This document shows positions 7,673 to 14,568 of a stretch of DNA of 24,239 nt, piece after piece. The notes beneath the pieces are model-generated. The model made no database searches. It was given only the letters and a program-made list of their open reading frames with translations, and was not told the DNA's origin. Source of the stretch: Spirochaetaceae bacterium (GTDB taxonomy: Bacteria > Spirochaetota > Spirochaetia > Treponematales > Breznakiellaceae). The position numbers were made by a program, and so were the translations under genes. Each line of letters starts with the position of its first letter. Positions within the stretch are counted from its first letter, which is position 1. The stretch covers positions 1 to 24,239 of the forward strand of contig JAISZQ010000108.1 in the NCBI GenBank assembly GCA_031269165.1, in the 5' to 3' direction.

Positions 7673-7846
7673 TTAAGAGCCTGTTCAAAAACCCTACGAG
7701 ACGCAAGCCTCCGCTGTGATTCGGGGGCGTTGCGGGGGTGGAACCCCCGCAGAGGGGGTAGCGGAGGACCGCAGGGCCGGAGCGAGGGGGAGACGCGGCA
7801 ACCTGTTGCCGTTCCCCCTTTTGCTGAGATTCTGAACAGGCTCTAA
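7673..7846 (+). repeat. Modular palindromic element, copy E (short form, both ends intact)
   Basis: The best-bounded copy, 174 bp, from TTAAGAGCCTGTTCAAAAAC to GAGATTCTGAACAGGCTCTAA. The terminal inverted repeat is about 14 bp (AGAGCCTGTTCA) with TA at both outer edges. The long insert and the 40-bp palindrome are absent; the CGGCAAC/GTTGCCG module is present at 7796-7811, inside GGGGGA/TTCCCCC arms. The right edge falls inside a permease relic, at a position matching TAAC in the intact permease gene. Confidence 0.85.
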
Positions 7847-7975
7847 CACTGTTTCCGGCTTTTGTCGCGGCGGAAATAGGGCTTGTTATCGCGTTTGCAG
7901 TAGCCCCGGCGCGGTATTTTAAGGCGCGCGTCCTTTGGAACGCGGCATGATACGGCGGGAACATATCTCCCGGGG
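7845..7975 (+). pseudogene. Relic of a second amino-acid permease/ATPase gene pair
   Basis: Positions 7845-7936 align with the intact permease gene at about 9021-9113: 31 codons stay open in the same frame, reading VAAEIGLVIAFAVAPARYFK against IAAGIGLVIAFAVALARYFK. Many differences are at third codon positions. Directly after, 7937-7955 (GGAACGCGGCATGATACGG) is identical to 9656-9674, the junction between permease end and ATPase start, and AACATATC also follows. So a paralogous operon once stood here and lost about 540 bp of permease and nearly all of the ATPase. Repeat copy E abuts its left end. Confidence 0.8.
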
Positions 7976-8028
7976 ACAAAAAAACGACGAAAAAACACCT
8001 GAAAACAAGGCAAAAATGCGGGTGTCTC

Positions 8029-8057
8029 TTGACAAAAAATATTGGGGTTGCTATTAT
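8029..8057 (+). promoter_or_regulatory. Promoter of the amino-acid ABC operon
   Basis: TTGACA (8029-8034), a 17-bp spacer and TATTAT (8052-8057) form a near-consensus sigma-70 promoter, 43 bp before the start codon of the binding-protein gene. No operator is obvious. Confidence 0.8.
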
Positions 8058-8100
8058 ATCCTAGTAATTAGATATGAAAACTATATTCAAGGAGTAGTTT

Positions 8101-8931
8101 ATGAAAACAAGAACATTGTTTATCGTCATGGCGTTGTTTCTGGCAGGAACGGCGTTGTTCGCGGGTGCCAAAAAGGAGAGCGGCGGGCCCGCCTTCATCA
8201 AGGTGGGAACCGAAGGCGCTATGCCTCCCTACAACTATGTGACCGAGCAGGGGGAGGCTGACGGTTACGACATCGCGGTGATCAAGGCCATCATCGCGCT
8301 TTTGCCGGAATACCGGGTTGAGTTCGTGCCCACCGCGTGGGACGGTATCTTTGTTGCCCTGGAAGGGGGCGATTTCGACCTTATCGCCAGTTTTCTCGGC
8401 TGGCGTAAAGAGCGGGAAGAGAAGTATTACCTGTCCACGGTATCGTACCTCTGGACCGGCCAGAGCCTGATCTTCAAGGAGGGACGCACGGACCTCCGTA
8501 CCTTGAAGGATCTGGAGGGCAAAAAGGTAGCCTGCGGGGTGGGGAGCGCTTATACCACCCGCTTGGAAGAATACATCAAAGAGACCGGGGCAAACATCGA
8601 GATTGTCTATAACGACGGCAATATCGCCAATACCTTGACGGAGATCGACACCGGGCGGGTCGATGCCACCATCAGTTCTCCGGCTACGACCCAACTCGCC
8701 GCCAACACCTTGGGCTATAAGATCGGTACGGCATCCCTTACCGAAGAAGGATGGACGGCCGTACCCATCCATCTCTTGTTCCCGAAGACCGAAAAGGGAA
8801 AGGCGCTCCGCGACCAGTTCGACACAGTCCTGAAGCAGCTTCATAGTAACGGCACGTTGCGGGAGATTTCGCGGAAATATTTATTTGGCAAGGACTATAC
8901 CACCAAAGAGGCGTTGCTCGCCGGTGCGTAG
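8101..8931 (+). CDS. Polar amino-acid ABC transporter, periplasmic substrate-binding protein
   Basis: A 276-residue family-3 solute-binding protein (SBP_bac_3). The signal peptide is residues 1-22 (FIVMALFLAGTALFAG); there is no lipobox cysteine, so it should be a free periplasmic protein. The mature part shows the usual family pattern: VGTEGAMPPYNYVTEQGEADG at the start, GYDIAVIKAI, FDLIASFLGWRKEREEKY in the first lobe, LKDLEGKKVACGVGSAYT at the hinge, and a C-terminal LREISRKYLFG. It captures a polar amino acid and delivers it to the permease 24 bp downstream. AAGGAG lies 7 nt before the ATG. Substrate identity cannot be read from sequence; glutamine, cystine or arginine types are all possible. 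Confidence 0.92.
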   Translation: MKTRTLFIVMALFLAGTALFAGAKKESGGPAFIKVGTEGAMPPYNYVTEQGEADGYDIAVIKAIIALLPEYRVEFVPTAWDGIFVALEGGDFDLIASFLGWRKEREEKYYLSTVSYLWTGQSLIFKEGRTDLRTLKDLEGKKVACGVGSAYTTRLEEYIKETGANIEIVYNDGNIANTLTEIDTGRVDATISSPATTQLAANTLGYKIGTASLTEEGWTAVPIHLLFPKTEKGKALRDQFDTVLKQLHSNGTLREISRKYLFGKDYTTKEALLAGA

Positions 8932-8955
8932 GCCTCAGAACCGGGGGGCGTAAAG

Positions 8956-9669
8956 ATGGGAAAGATTTTTGATCCCGCCTTTATGCTCCAATCGACTCCG
9001 GAGATTCTCACGGCGTTGCCGGTAACGCTGGTGCTCGCCTTTATCGCGGCGGGAATAGGGCTCGTTATCGCTTTTGCGGTAGCCTTGGCGCGGTACTTCA
9101 AGGTGCGTGTTCTCGCGGAAATCTGCAAGGTATACGTGTCCTATATCCGGGGCACCCCCGCGCTGGTACAGATCATGCTGGTTTACTTCGGCATTCCTCT
9201 GTTCCTGCGCTTCTTAAACGAATACTTGGGCACCAGTTTTAACGTGAACGGAGTGCCCCGGATGGTCTTTGCGATTGTGGCCCTGTCTTTCAACGCCGGG
9301 GCGTATATGTCGGAGACGATCAGGAGCGCCCTCCTCGCGGTGGATGTGGGCCAACTGGAGGCGGCGTACAGCGTCAACATGAGTGTGCGGCAGGCTCTCG
9401 TGCGGATCGTGATCCCCCAAGCCTTCGCGGTCGCCATTCCGCCTCTGGCAAACACGCTCGTCTCCCTTATCAAGGAAACGTCGCTCGTCTTTACCATCTC
9501 GATCATCGACCTCATGGCCCGTGCCCGGATCGTCGGCGCGCGGGGATACCGTTTCTTTGAGATTTACGTGGTGGTGTCGATTATCTACTGGATCATCTGC
9601 GCGGGAATCGCCCGGCTCTTGGGCATGGCCGAAAAGCGGGCCCGCAAATACGAACGGAACGCGGCATGA
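8956..9669 (+). CDS. Polar amino-acid ABC transporter, permease
   Basis: A 237-residue inner-membrane permease of the HisM/GlnP type with about five membrane helices (for example LPVTLVLAFIAAGIGLVIAF, and MVFAIVALSFNAGAYMSE). The N-terminal motif YIRGTPALVQIMLVYFGIP (about 63-81) and the ATPase-coupling EAA loop, EAAYSVNMSVRQALVRIVIP (135-154), are typical. The stop codon overlaps the start of the ATPase gene (ATGA), so the two are translationally coupled. A decayed relic of a paralogue lies at 7845-7975. The Shine-Dalgarno is weak (GGGGGG), in line with coupling from the gene upstream. Confidence 0.92.
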   Translation: MGKIFDPAFMLQSTPEILTALPVTLVLAFIAAGIGLVIAFAVALARYFKVRVLAEICKVYVSYIRGTPALVQIMLVYFGIPLFLRFLNEYLGTSFNVNGVPRMVFAIVALSFNAGAYMSETIRSALLAVDVGQLEAAYSVNMSVRQALVRIVIPQAFAVAIPPLANTLVSLIKETSLVFTISIIDLMARARIVGARGYRFFEIYVVVSIIYWIICAGIARLLGMAEKRARKYERNAA

Positions 9670-10415
9670 TACGGCTTGAACATATCAGCAAGTCCTTCGG
9701 CGGCAATGCCGTGCTGCGCGATGTGAGTCTTGCCATTAACAAAGGCGAGATTGTTTCCATTGTTGGGCCGAGCGGCGCGGGAAAGACGACGCTGTTGCGG
9801 ACGCTGAACTGGCTCGAACGGCCCGATTCCGGCCGGGTAACCATCGCCGATGCGGCGGTTGACGCGGCAACGGCAAAAAAGAGCGATATTTCCCGGCTAC
9901 GTTCCAAGTCTTCGATGGTGTTCCAGCATTACAACCTTTTTAAGAACAAGACGGTGTTGCAAAATGTTACCGAAAACCTCATTATCGTGAAAAAGCAGCC
10001 CGTAACCCACGCCGAAGAGAAGGCCTTGGGAATACTTTCGTCTATTGGTCTTGCGGACAAGGCCAACGAATATCCCTCCCGGCTTTCCGGGGGGCAGCAA
10101 CAGCGGGTCGGTATTGCCCGCGCGCTGGCCGTGGACCCTGAGGTGATGCTCTTTGACGAACCGACCAGTGCCCTGGATCCTGAGTGGGTGGCGGAGGTGC
10201 TGGAGGTGATCAAACGGATCGCCTTGGGCGGGATGACGATGATCCTCGTGTCCCACGAGATGCATTTCGTCCGGGACGTTTCGACGCGGGTGATTTTTCT
10301 CGATGGCGGCGTTCTGGTGGAAGACGGAACGCCTGAAGAGATTTTTATCCATCCCCGACAGGAGCGCACCCGGCAATTCTTTATGAAAAACAGCGAATAC
10401 CGGGAAGTCTGGTAG
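9666..10415 (+). CDS. Polar amino-acid ABC transporter, ATP-binding protein
   Basis: A 249-residue GlnQ/HisP-type ATPase that powers import through the permease. Walker A is GPSGAGKTT (34-42), the Q-loop Gln is in FQHYN (86-90), the ABC signature is LSGGQQQR (140-147), Walker B is VMLFDEP (160-166) followed by the D-loop SALDPE, and the switch His lies in ILVSHEMHF (H197). All catalytic residues are present. It overlaps the permease gene by 4 nt and ends the operon; a 109-bp hairpin follows after about 40 bp. Confidence 0.95.
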   Translation: MIRLEHISKSFGGNAVLRDVSLAINKGEIVSIVGPSGAGKTTLLRTLNWLERPDSGRVTIADAAVDAATAKKSDISRLRSKSSMVFQHYNLFKNKTVLQNVTENLIIVKKQPVTHAEEKALGILSSIGLADKANEYPSRLSGGQQQRVGIARALAVDPEVMLFDEPTSALDPEWVAEVLEVIKRIALGGMTMILVSHEMHFVRDVSTRVIFLDGGVLVEDGTPEEIFIHPRQERTRQFFMKNSEYREVW

Positions 10416-10454
10416 GACTCCTTTCGTGCCATTTGATAAGGGCTTGTTGGTACG

Positions 10455-10563
10455 CCGGTAGAGCAACACCTACGGGCGGCTGTGCTACTTAGTGGCGGCC
10501 ACGCTACCTGCGGTAGCCGCCGCCTTTGCGTAGCAATGCCGCCCTCCGGTGTTGCTCGACCGG
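10455..10563. repeat. 109-bp imperfect palindrome after the ABC operon
   Basis: CCGGTAGAGCAACACC (from 10455) pairs with GGTGTTGCTCGACCGG (to 10563), then GGGCGGC with GCCGCCC, GCTAC with GTAGC, TGGCGGC with GCCGCC(T), and GCTACC with GGTAGC at the apex. It could terminate the ABC operon message or be an immobile repeat; there is no T tract. Confidence 0.7.
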
Positions 10564-10598
10564 CTGATAGAACACACCCCATGGTGCGTCGTCGTTGC

Positions 10599-10612
10599 GC
10601 GGGTGCTGTTTA
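10599..10612 (-). repeat. TAAACAG(C/T)ACCCGC 14-mer, inverted copy
   Basis: The minus strand reads TAAACAGCACCCGC. Related copies lie at 13450-13463 and 13514-13527. This suggests one more small dispersed repeat in the long spacers on both sides of the serine dehydratase gene. Confidence 0.45.
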
Positions 10613-10658
10613 GTAGTTCTTGCGGTTTTTGGCAATCGTATCGGTTGGGGTAGTATGT

Positions 10659-10852
10659 TGCCTACGAGTAGCACGCCGTTAGTCGGAGGCGCGACCGCCT
10701 TACGGGTGGGGTGCGCCTCTCGTGTTAGGACCAGTAGGCTAAGCGGTGCGGGACACCCTCCGGCGCGATAAGCGCACTCCCACGACCCGCCCCCCGACGA
10801 CGCGCCCTTTGGTGTATGCCTACGAGCAGCACGCCGTTAGTCGGTGGCGCAC
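10659..10852 (+). repeat. Direct repeat pair of about 36 bp
   Basis: Copies at about 10659-10694 and 10817-10852 share CCTACGAG(T/C)AGCACGCC and GTTAGTCGG(A/T)GGCGC. Between them is GC-rich sequence with no convincing gene. The second copy leads directly into the palindrome at 10843-10922. Confidence 0.65.
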
Positions 10853-10922
10853 CCGTTTTATGGGGGCATTGCCGCCATAAACTGAAAGGGCGGTACAGCC
10901 CCCGTAAAGCGGGTGCGCCACC
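10843..10922. repeat. 80-bp palindrome upstream of the serine dehydratase gene
   Basis: GGTGGCGCACCCG pairs with CGGGTGCGCCACC, and the next blocks TTTTA/TAAA and GGGGGC/GCCCCC continue the stem. A small GCCGCC/GGGCGG pair sits in the loop. It lies just before the two GACCAGTTA repeats. Confidence 0.65.
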
Positions 10923-10927
10923 GGCGT

Positions 10928-10967
10928 ATTGACCAGTTACCTTATTAATTATTGACCAGTTATCTTA
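10928..10967 (+). promoter_or_regulatory. Tandem 17-mers upstream of the serine dehydratase gene (possible operator)
   Basis: ATTGACCAGTTACCTTA (10928-10944) and ATTGACCAGTTATCTTA (10951-10967) differ at one base and repeat with a 23-bp period, about two helical turns. They end 50 bp before the start codon, where a regulator might bind. Each contains TTGACC but no good -10 box follows at the proper spacing. Confidence 0.4.
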
Positions 10968-11017
10968 AGAGAACAAGACAGAGAACACCATTACCAAATG
11001 GCACAAAAGGAGACACG

Positions 11018-12715
11018 ATGGCAAAGTTATTATATCCTGATTTCTTTAATGACGTTTTTGGCCCCATCATGCAGCCCGGCTCTTCAACCAGCTTCGCGGG
11101 CAACAGCCGGATAGGGCGGATCGCCTCGCATGGGGTACGGGGCGGGGTGAAGCGGGCGAAAATCCGGTTTAACCCCGAAGACCGGAGACACCTCTCCCGA
11201 TTGGGCAACATGATGGAAGACCGGGCCCTTCTGGGGGGACTCCAGGGCTTTGCCCCCGATGACGAGCGGCTCTTTCGCGCCCACGAACTCGCCCGTGAAA
11301 AAAATATGTCCTATGAATTCGGCGCGCTGGATCGGGCGAACAAGTACCCGCTCTCCACCCAGTTTGACGTGGAGGACAGCACCGGCGAAAAGGGGCGGCT
11401 TATTGGGGCCTCCATTGGGGGCGGGATGATCATGGTCTACGAGATCAACGGCTTTCCGGTGTCGTGGCAGGGCGACACCCACGCGATCCTCGTGGAAAAA
11501 ACCCCCGCCGGAGCCGCCGCGTACAACACCTTTCTCAAGTTTGTCAGCACCCGGCCGAGCGATGTTCCCGGTGGTGCCTTTGTCCAGTCAACCCTGACCA
11601 AAAACGAAACCGGCGGGGAGGCGTGGTTCGTGGAACTTTCAGAGCCCCTTCCGCCGGAAGAGGTGGAGCGGGTTTTCCCCCGCCGGGACTTTTTGTTATT
11701 CCCCGCGATCCTGCCGGTGGTCACTTTTAACGGACGGCGGCCCCAACTGTTCAAAACCGTGGACGAGTGGATTGCCTTTGCGGAACGGAAGGGCATTTCC
11801 TTTGTTCAGGCGGCGATAGAGTATGAGAAGGCGTTTTCGGGCTGGGACGACACACGGATAGGGGATTATTTTGAGCGGATTCGGGGGATTTTCTTTAACC
11901 AGATTCACGCGCTGGAAGACCGGGGGACTTTTCCGGTGGCGGATACTCCGCTCCTTCCGGTTTACGGCAAACAATGGAAACGGTACAAGGATGCAGGGCG
12001 GGTGTTACAGGACCCGCTTGCAAGCCGTATTATGGACTATGCCTTTTCGACCAACGCGAAGATACCGGGGGTGAAGATCGTTCCCGGCCCTATGGGAACC
12101 GGCGGCGGCTATCTTTTCTCGGCCCTTGAGGGCGTACGGGAACACCGGGGGTTTTCGGTGGAAAAACAGCGTGAGGGTCTGGTCGTCGCCGCCGGACTGG
12201 GCGCGATCGCCTATTCCCTCTGCCGGGCTTCGGGGGCGTCGGGTTGCGTGGGCGAATCCGGAATTTGTTGCGCGATGGCGGCGGGGGCCATCACGTGGAT
12301 GTCTGGCGGCAACGGGGCCCAGGTGCAGAACGCCGCGTCTATGGCGTTACAGGCGAACATCGGCATCCCCTGTGACCCGATTCCCGGCGGTCTTGAGTTC
12401 CCCTGCCTGACCCGCACGGTCCGCTCGGCGGTAACCGCGCCGCTCTACGCCGACATGGCCCTTGCCGGCATCGACCCCCTTATCCCCTACCATGAGATGC
12501 TCTTGGCGATAGAAGCAAACCGCCTGAAGTACGGTGATGCGGTCTCCGGCCCCGATTGCGGCACCGGCTGCACCGCCACTGCCGGGCGATGCCGTCACTT
12601 CCTCGCGACCGAGGTCATGGAAGGCAAGCGCAAATGGGAGGCGGCTTCCCCGCCACAATCTCCGACCAGTACCGCTCTCCCCAAAGATGCGCCTTCCTTC
12701 CCGTTCGCACGTTGA
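11018..12715 (+). CDS. L-serine dehydratase, iron-sulfur dependent, single chain
   Basis: A 565-residue protein with a beta-type domain first and an alpha-type catalytic domain second (about 310-525). It would convert L-serine to pyruvate and ammonia in the cytoplasm. The cluster cysteines are C410 (SGCVGESG), C452 (IPCDP) and C463 (FPCLTR); their 42- and 11-residue spacing is what I recall for type 2 bacterial enzymes. The usual SSSHT motif of the beta domain is SSTSF here (22-26), so the conserved His is missing. The ATG at 11018 is chosen over 10952 because AAAGGAG (11006-11012) lies just upstream. From about residue 541 the tail is low-complexity and antisense to a transposase relic (12615-12737), so the original C-terminus may have been replaced. 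Three more cysteines (514, 518, 525) lie near the end. Confidence 0.85.
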   Translation: MAKLLYPDFFNDVFGPIMQPGSSTSFAGNSRIGRIASHGVRGGVKRAKIRFNPEDRRHLSRLGNMMEDRALLGGLQGFAPDDERLFRAHELAREKNMSYEFGALDRANKYPLSTQFDVEDSTGEKGRLIGASIGGGMIMVYEINGFPVSWQGDTHAILVEKTPAGAAAYNTFLKFVSTRPSDVPGGAFVQSTLTKNETGGEAWFVELSEPLPPEEVERVFPRRDFLLFPAILPVVTFNGRRPQLFKTVDEWIAFAERKGISFVQAAIEYEKAFSGWDDTRIGDYFERIRGIFFNQIHALEDRGTFPVADTPLLPVYGKQWKRYKDAGRVLQDPLASRIMDYAFSTNAKIPGVKIVPGPMGTGGGYLFSALEGVREHRGFSVEKQREGLVVAAGLGAIAYSLCRASGASGCVGESGICCAMAAGAITWMSGGNGAQVQNAASMALQANIGIPCDPIPGGLEFPCLTRTVRSAVTAPLYADMALAGIDPLIPYHEMLLAIEANRLKYGDAVSGPDCGTGCTATAGRCRHFLATEVMEGKRKWEAASPPQSPTSTALPKDAPSFPFAR

Positions 12716-12737
12716 ACCGGAGGGAGAACGTCTGCTT
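12615..12737 (-). pseudogene. Relic of a REP-associated transposase (RAYT), C-terminal part
   Basis: The minus strand encodes KQTFSLRFNVRTGRKAHLWG, then ERYWSEIVAGKPPP, in one open frame ending in TGA. This matches the RAYT C-terminal pattern (KQTF-x-R-x-N, GH-x-WG-x-RYWS). The first 44 bp are almost identical to 23757-23800 in the broken RAYT at the right of the window. The relic overlaps the last codons and stop of the serine dehydratase gene on the other strand. Confidence 0.7.
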
Positions 12738-13042
12738 TCATTAAGGAATTGGCCACCGAACATCTAATAATTCCTTATGCTGTATAGATTTAGCGTATTT
12801 ATAAGATACGCCGTGGTACACGCAAAGGAACATTTTAACTGTATGGAAGGTTGTGTTTTGCAGGAGCACAACTTAACAATAATTTTACGGCTGTAATAAA
12901 CGAGGCCTCCTGTAGTCCGGTGAAAACGCGAAAGCTTGGGAAATCGCGTCGGGCAATGCGGAGTAAGGCAACGCGGGGGGCGCAAGATAACGGAGAGCCG
13001 GGGGTATTGCATTTCAGCCGGGTTTGTGCTGTGTTATTAAGT
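12738..13042. other. Gene-free spacer with several short hairpins
   Basis: AAGGAATT (from 12744) pairs with AATTCCTT (to 12776), and this palindrome directly abuts the RAYT relic. GCGTAT/ATACGC (about 12793-12811) and GTTGTG/CACAAC (about 12851-12873) also pair. No convincing coding sequence was found. Confidence 0.5.
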
Positions 13043-13101
13043 AGTGTCTGTCCACAAAGTCGATGCGCAAACTACGTTTGCGTCCTTTGCGGACAGACAC
13101 T
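13043..13101. repeat. Hairpin with AGTGTCTGTCC arms
   Basis: AGTGTCTGTCC (13043-13053) pairs perfectly with GGACAGACACT (13091-13101), followed by CAAAG/CTTTG, and the apex holds CGCAAAC/GTTTGCG (13066-13082). A third small hairpin, ATTTGC/GCAAAT, follows at 13104-13119. The arms resemble insertion-sequence ends, but no transposase is present, so a tiny non-autonomous element is possible. Confidence 0.65.
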
Positions 13102-13133
13102 GCATTTGCATTCGCAAATACGTTTTTCAAGAA

Positions 13134-13170
13134 AGTTTGTCCATAATGTGTCTCCATATATGGACAAACT
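13134..13170. repeat. Hairpin with AGTTTGTCCATA arms
   Basis: AGTTTGTCCATA (13134-13145) and TATGGACAAACT (13159-13170) are perfectly complementary over 12 bp with a 13-nt loop containing TGTCTCC. It shares TGTCC with the neighbouring hairpin, hinting at related ends. Confidence 0.65.
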
Positions 13171-13188
13171 CTAAGTATATGCTTGAGG

Positions 13189-13217
13189 CTGTTCCAAAAC
13201 CTCAAGTTTTGGAACAG
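13189..13217. repeat. REP-like palindrome P2
   Basis: CTGTTCCAAAAC (13189-13200) and GTTTTGGAACAG (13206-13217) pair perfectly around a CTCAA loop. An alternative pairing, CTTGAGG/CCTCAAG, overlaps it. Same family as P1, P3 and P4. Confidence 0.8.
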
Positions 13218-13307
13218 GTGCCATGGAGGGCGACTGCGACGCCAAGGCCCCCCCCCCCTTACCGCAATCCGCGCAATCCGTGGACTATCTATTCCCTCGC
13301 TCACCGT

Positions 13308-13440
13308 CGCTCGTTATTGCGGAGCGGAGCCGCTCGTGAGAGCGGGCGAAGCCATCCGGTGGGGGATGCCGGGGGCATTATTTCTTCTGGATTGCTTCGT
13401 CACTAACGGCAACTATGTTGCCGCGGCCTCGCAATGACGG
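13308..13440. repeat. Large palindromic repeat of the GGATTGCTTCG...GCAATGACGG type with a nested palindrome
   Basis: The right half runs GGATTGCTTCGTCACT (from 13389) to CCTCGCAATGACGG (to 13440). The left half begins CGTTATTGCGGAGCGGAGCC and contains GCGAAGCCATCCGG, its inverted counterpart. I recall similar palindromes from many bacterial genomes. A 17-bp palindrome, CGGCAACTATGTTGCCG (13407-13423), sits at the apex of the right half and is the module also found in element copies E and F. Just upstream is an 11-C run (13248-13258). Confidence 0.6.
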
Positions 13441-13449
13441 ATAGCTCGC

Positions 13450-13527
13450 TAAACACTACCCGCCCAAAGGGGCGTGCTGTTTGGTATTGCTGTCCTCTCC
13501 GGTAGCTGCTTGTTAAACAGTACCCGC
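13450..13527 (+). repeat. Two TAAACA(C/G)TACCCGC repeats before the Bat operon
   Basis: TAAACACTACCCGC (13450-13463) and TAAACAGTACCCGC (13514-13527), each followed by CCAAAGGG-type sequence. An inverted relative lies at 10599-10612. No gene was seen in 13441-13644. Confidence 0.5.
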
Positions 13528-13624
13528 TCCAAAGGGCGCGCCCGGCATATCGATCCGTTATCAAAGTAAATGCCGTTGCCTTGCCTCCTTACCCCATCCG
13601 GTGGTTTTTTCGGAAAATCTTTGG

Positions 13625-13630
13625 TATAGT
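13625..13630 (+). promoter_or_regulatory. Possible -10 box of the Bat operon
   Basis: TATAGT lies 14 bp before the DUF58 start codon, just after a T-rich stretch; no good -35 box is visible. If used, the leader would be only about 7-8 nt. Confidence 0.3.
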
Positions 13631-13644
13631 GAGACGGGCAAGAT

Positions 13645-14568
13645 ATGGATAAGAGTGAACTGCTTGAAAAGATTGCGGTTTTCCCGATAACGGCGCGGGG
13701 ACTGGCGGAGGACTTGCGGTCGGGCGCGTACCGTTCGGTGTTTCGGGGGAACGGCATCGAGTTTGACGAGGTGCGCGATTACCGGCCCGGCGACGACGTG
13801 CGTGCGATCGACCGCAATGTCAGTGCCCGGTTTGGGCGGCCTTACGTGAAAATTTACCGGGAAGAGCGGGAGTTTTCGCTGTGTGTCGTGCTTGACCAGT
13901 CCGTGTCGATGCTTGAACGCGGGGTTTCGGAGCGCAGCCGGTATGAGCAGGCACTTTTGGCAATGTGCCTTCTGGGGTTTTCGGCGGAAAAGGCGGGACA
14001 ACAGTTCGGGGCGGTCTTTTTTGGCAACGAGGTGCGGCAAGTGTGGCCGTGCAGACAGGGAACGGGGCATCTCTTGGCACTGGTCTCCTCGGCACTGGAG
14101 GTCCGCGGGGACCCGGCAGAACAGCCGCGCGGGACGGCTTTGGGCGGGGCGATGCGGCAGGGGGCCGCGCTCTGTAAACGCCGTAGCCTTCTCGTGGTGA
14201 TCTCCGATTTTCTTGCCGAGGCGTGGGAGGCAGAGCTTCCCCGGTTATGCCGGGCGCACGATTGTGTTTGTGTGCGAATCGCGCTTCCCGCCGAGCACGG
14301 ATTTCCCCTCTCGGTACCATTCATGGGGCCGACCGGGTTTACTCAGGCTGCGGCAACGGTCATCGAGGATATTGAAAGTAACCGGACGATCCGTGCCTCG
14401 CCGTCGGCGGTGTTCGCGGCGGCATGGAAAAGTTTTTTCGAAAAACGGGCCGCGCAATGGGAGGATGCGTGTATACGGGCAGGCGCGGCGACGCTGACGA
14501 TCTCGGTGGATGATGAGGTTGATGTCGCGCTGTCGCGGTTTTTCGGCAGACGGAGGCTCCGTGCATGA
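13645..14568 (+). CDS. DUF58 / VWA-like protein of the Bat operon
   Basis: A 307-residue DUF58 protein. The signature block FRGNGIEFDEVRDYRPGDDV (33-52), then RAIDRN (usually IDW) and YVKIYREERE (67-76), is clear. A VWA fold follows, with a MIDAS-like D84-Q-S86-V-S88. These proteins stand first or second in Bat operons, normally next to a MoxR AAA+ ATPase, and are thought to help assemble membrane VWA complexes. No moxR is found directly upstream here. There is no signal peptide or membrane helix, so it should be cytoplasmic. The Shine-Dalgarno is weak. Its TGA overlaps the next start (ATGA), and the following genes are tightly packed, so the five genes to 19119 form one operon. Confidence 0.85.
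   Translation: MDKSELLEKIAVFPITARGLAEDLRSGAYRSVFRGNGIEFDEVRDYRPGDDVRAIDRNVSARFGRPYVKIYREEREFSLCVVLDQSVSMLERGVSERSRYEQALLAMCLLGFSAEKAGQQFGAVFFGNEVRQVWPCRQGTGHLLALVSSALEVRGDPAEQPRGTALGGAMRQGAALCKRRSLLVVISDFLAEAWEAELPRLCRAHDCVCVRIALPAEHGFPLSVPFMGPTGFTQAAATVIEDIESNRTIRASPSAVFAAAWKSFFEKRAAQWEDACIRAGAATLTISVDDEVDVALSRFFGRRRLRA

Noticed and set aside
10952..11017. Upstream ATG extending the serine dehydratase by 22 residues
   Set aside because: The extension is basic, has no ribosome binding site and overlaps the tandem 17-mer region; a strong Shine-Dalgarno supports 11018.
12851..13174. Plus-strand open frame of 107 codons in the spacer after the serine dehydratase gene
   Set aside because: It runs through hairpins, has no recognisable domain or ribosome binding site, and composition is not gene-like.
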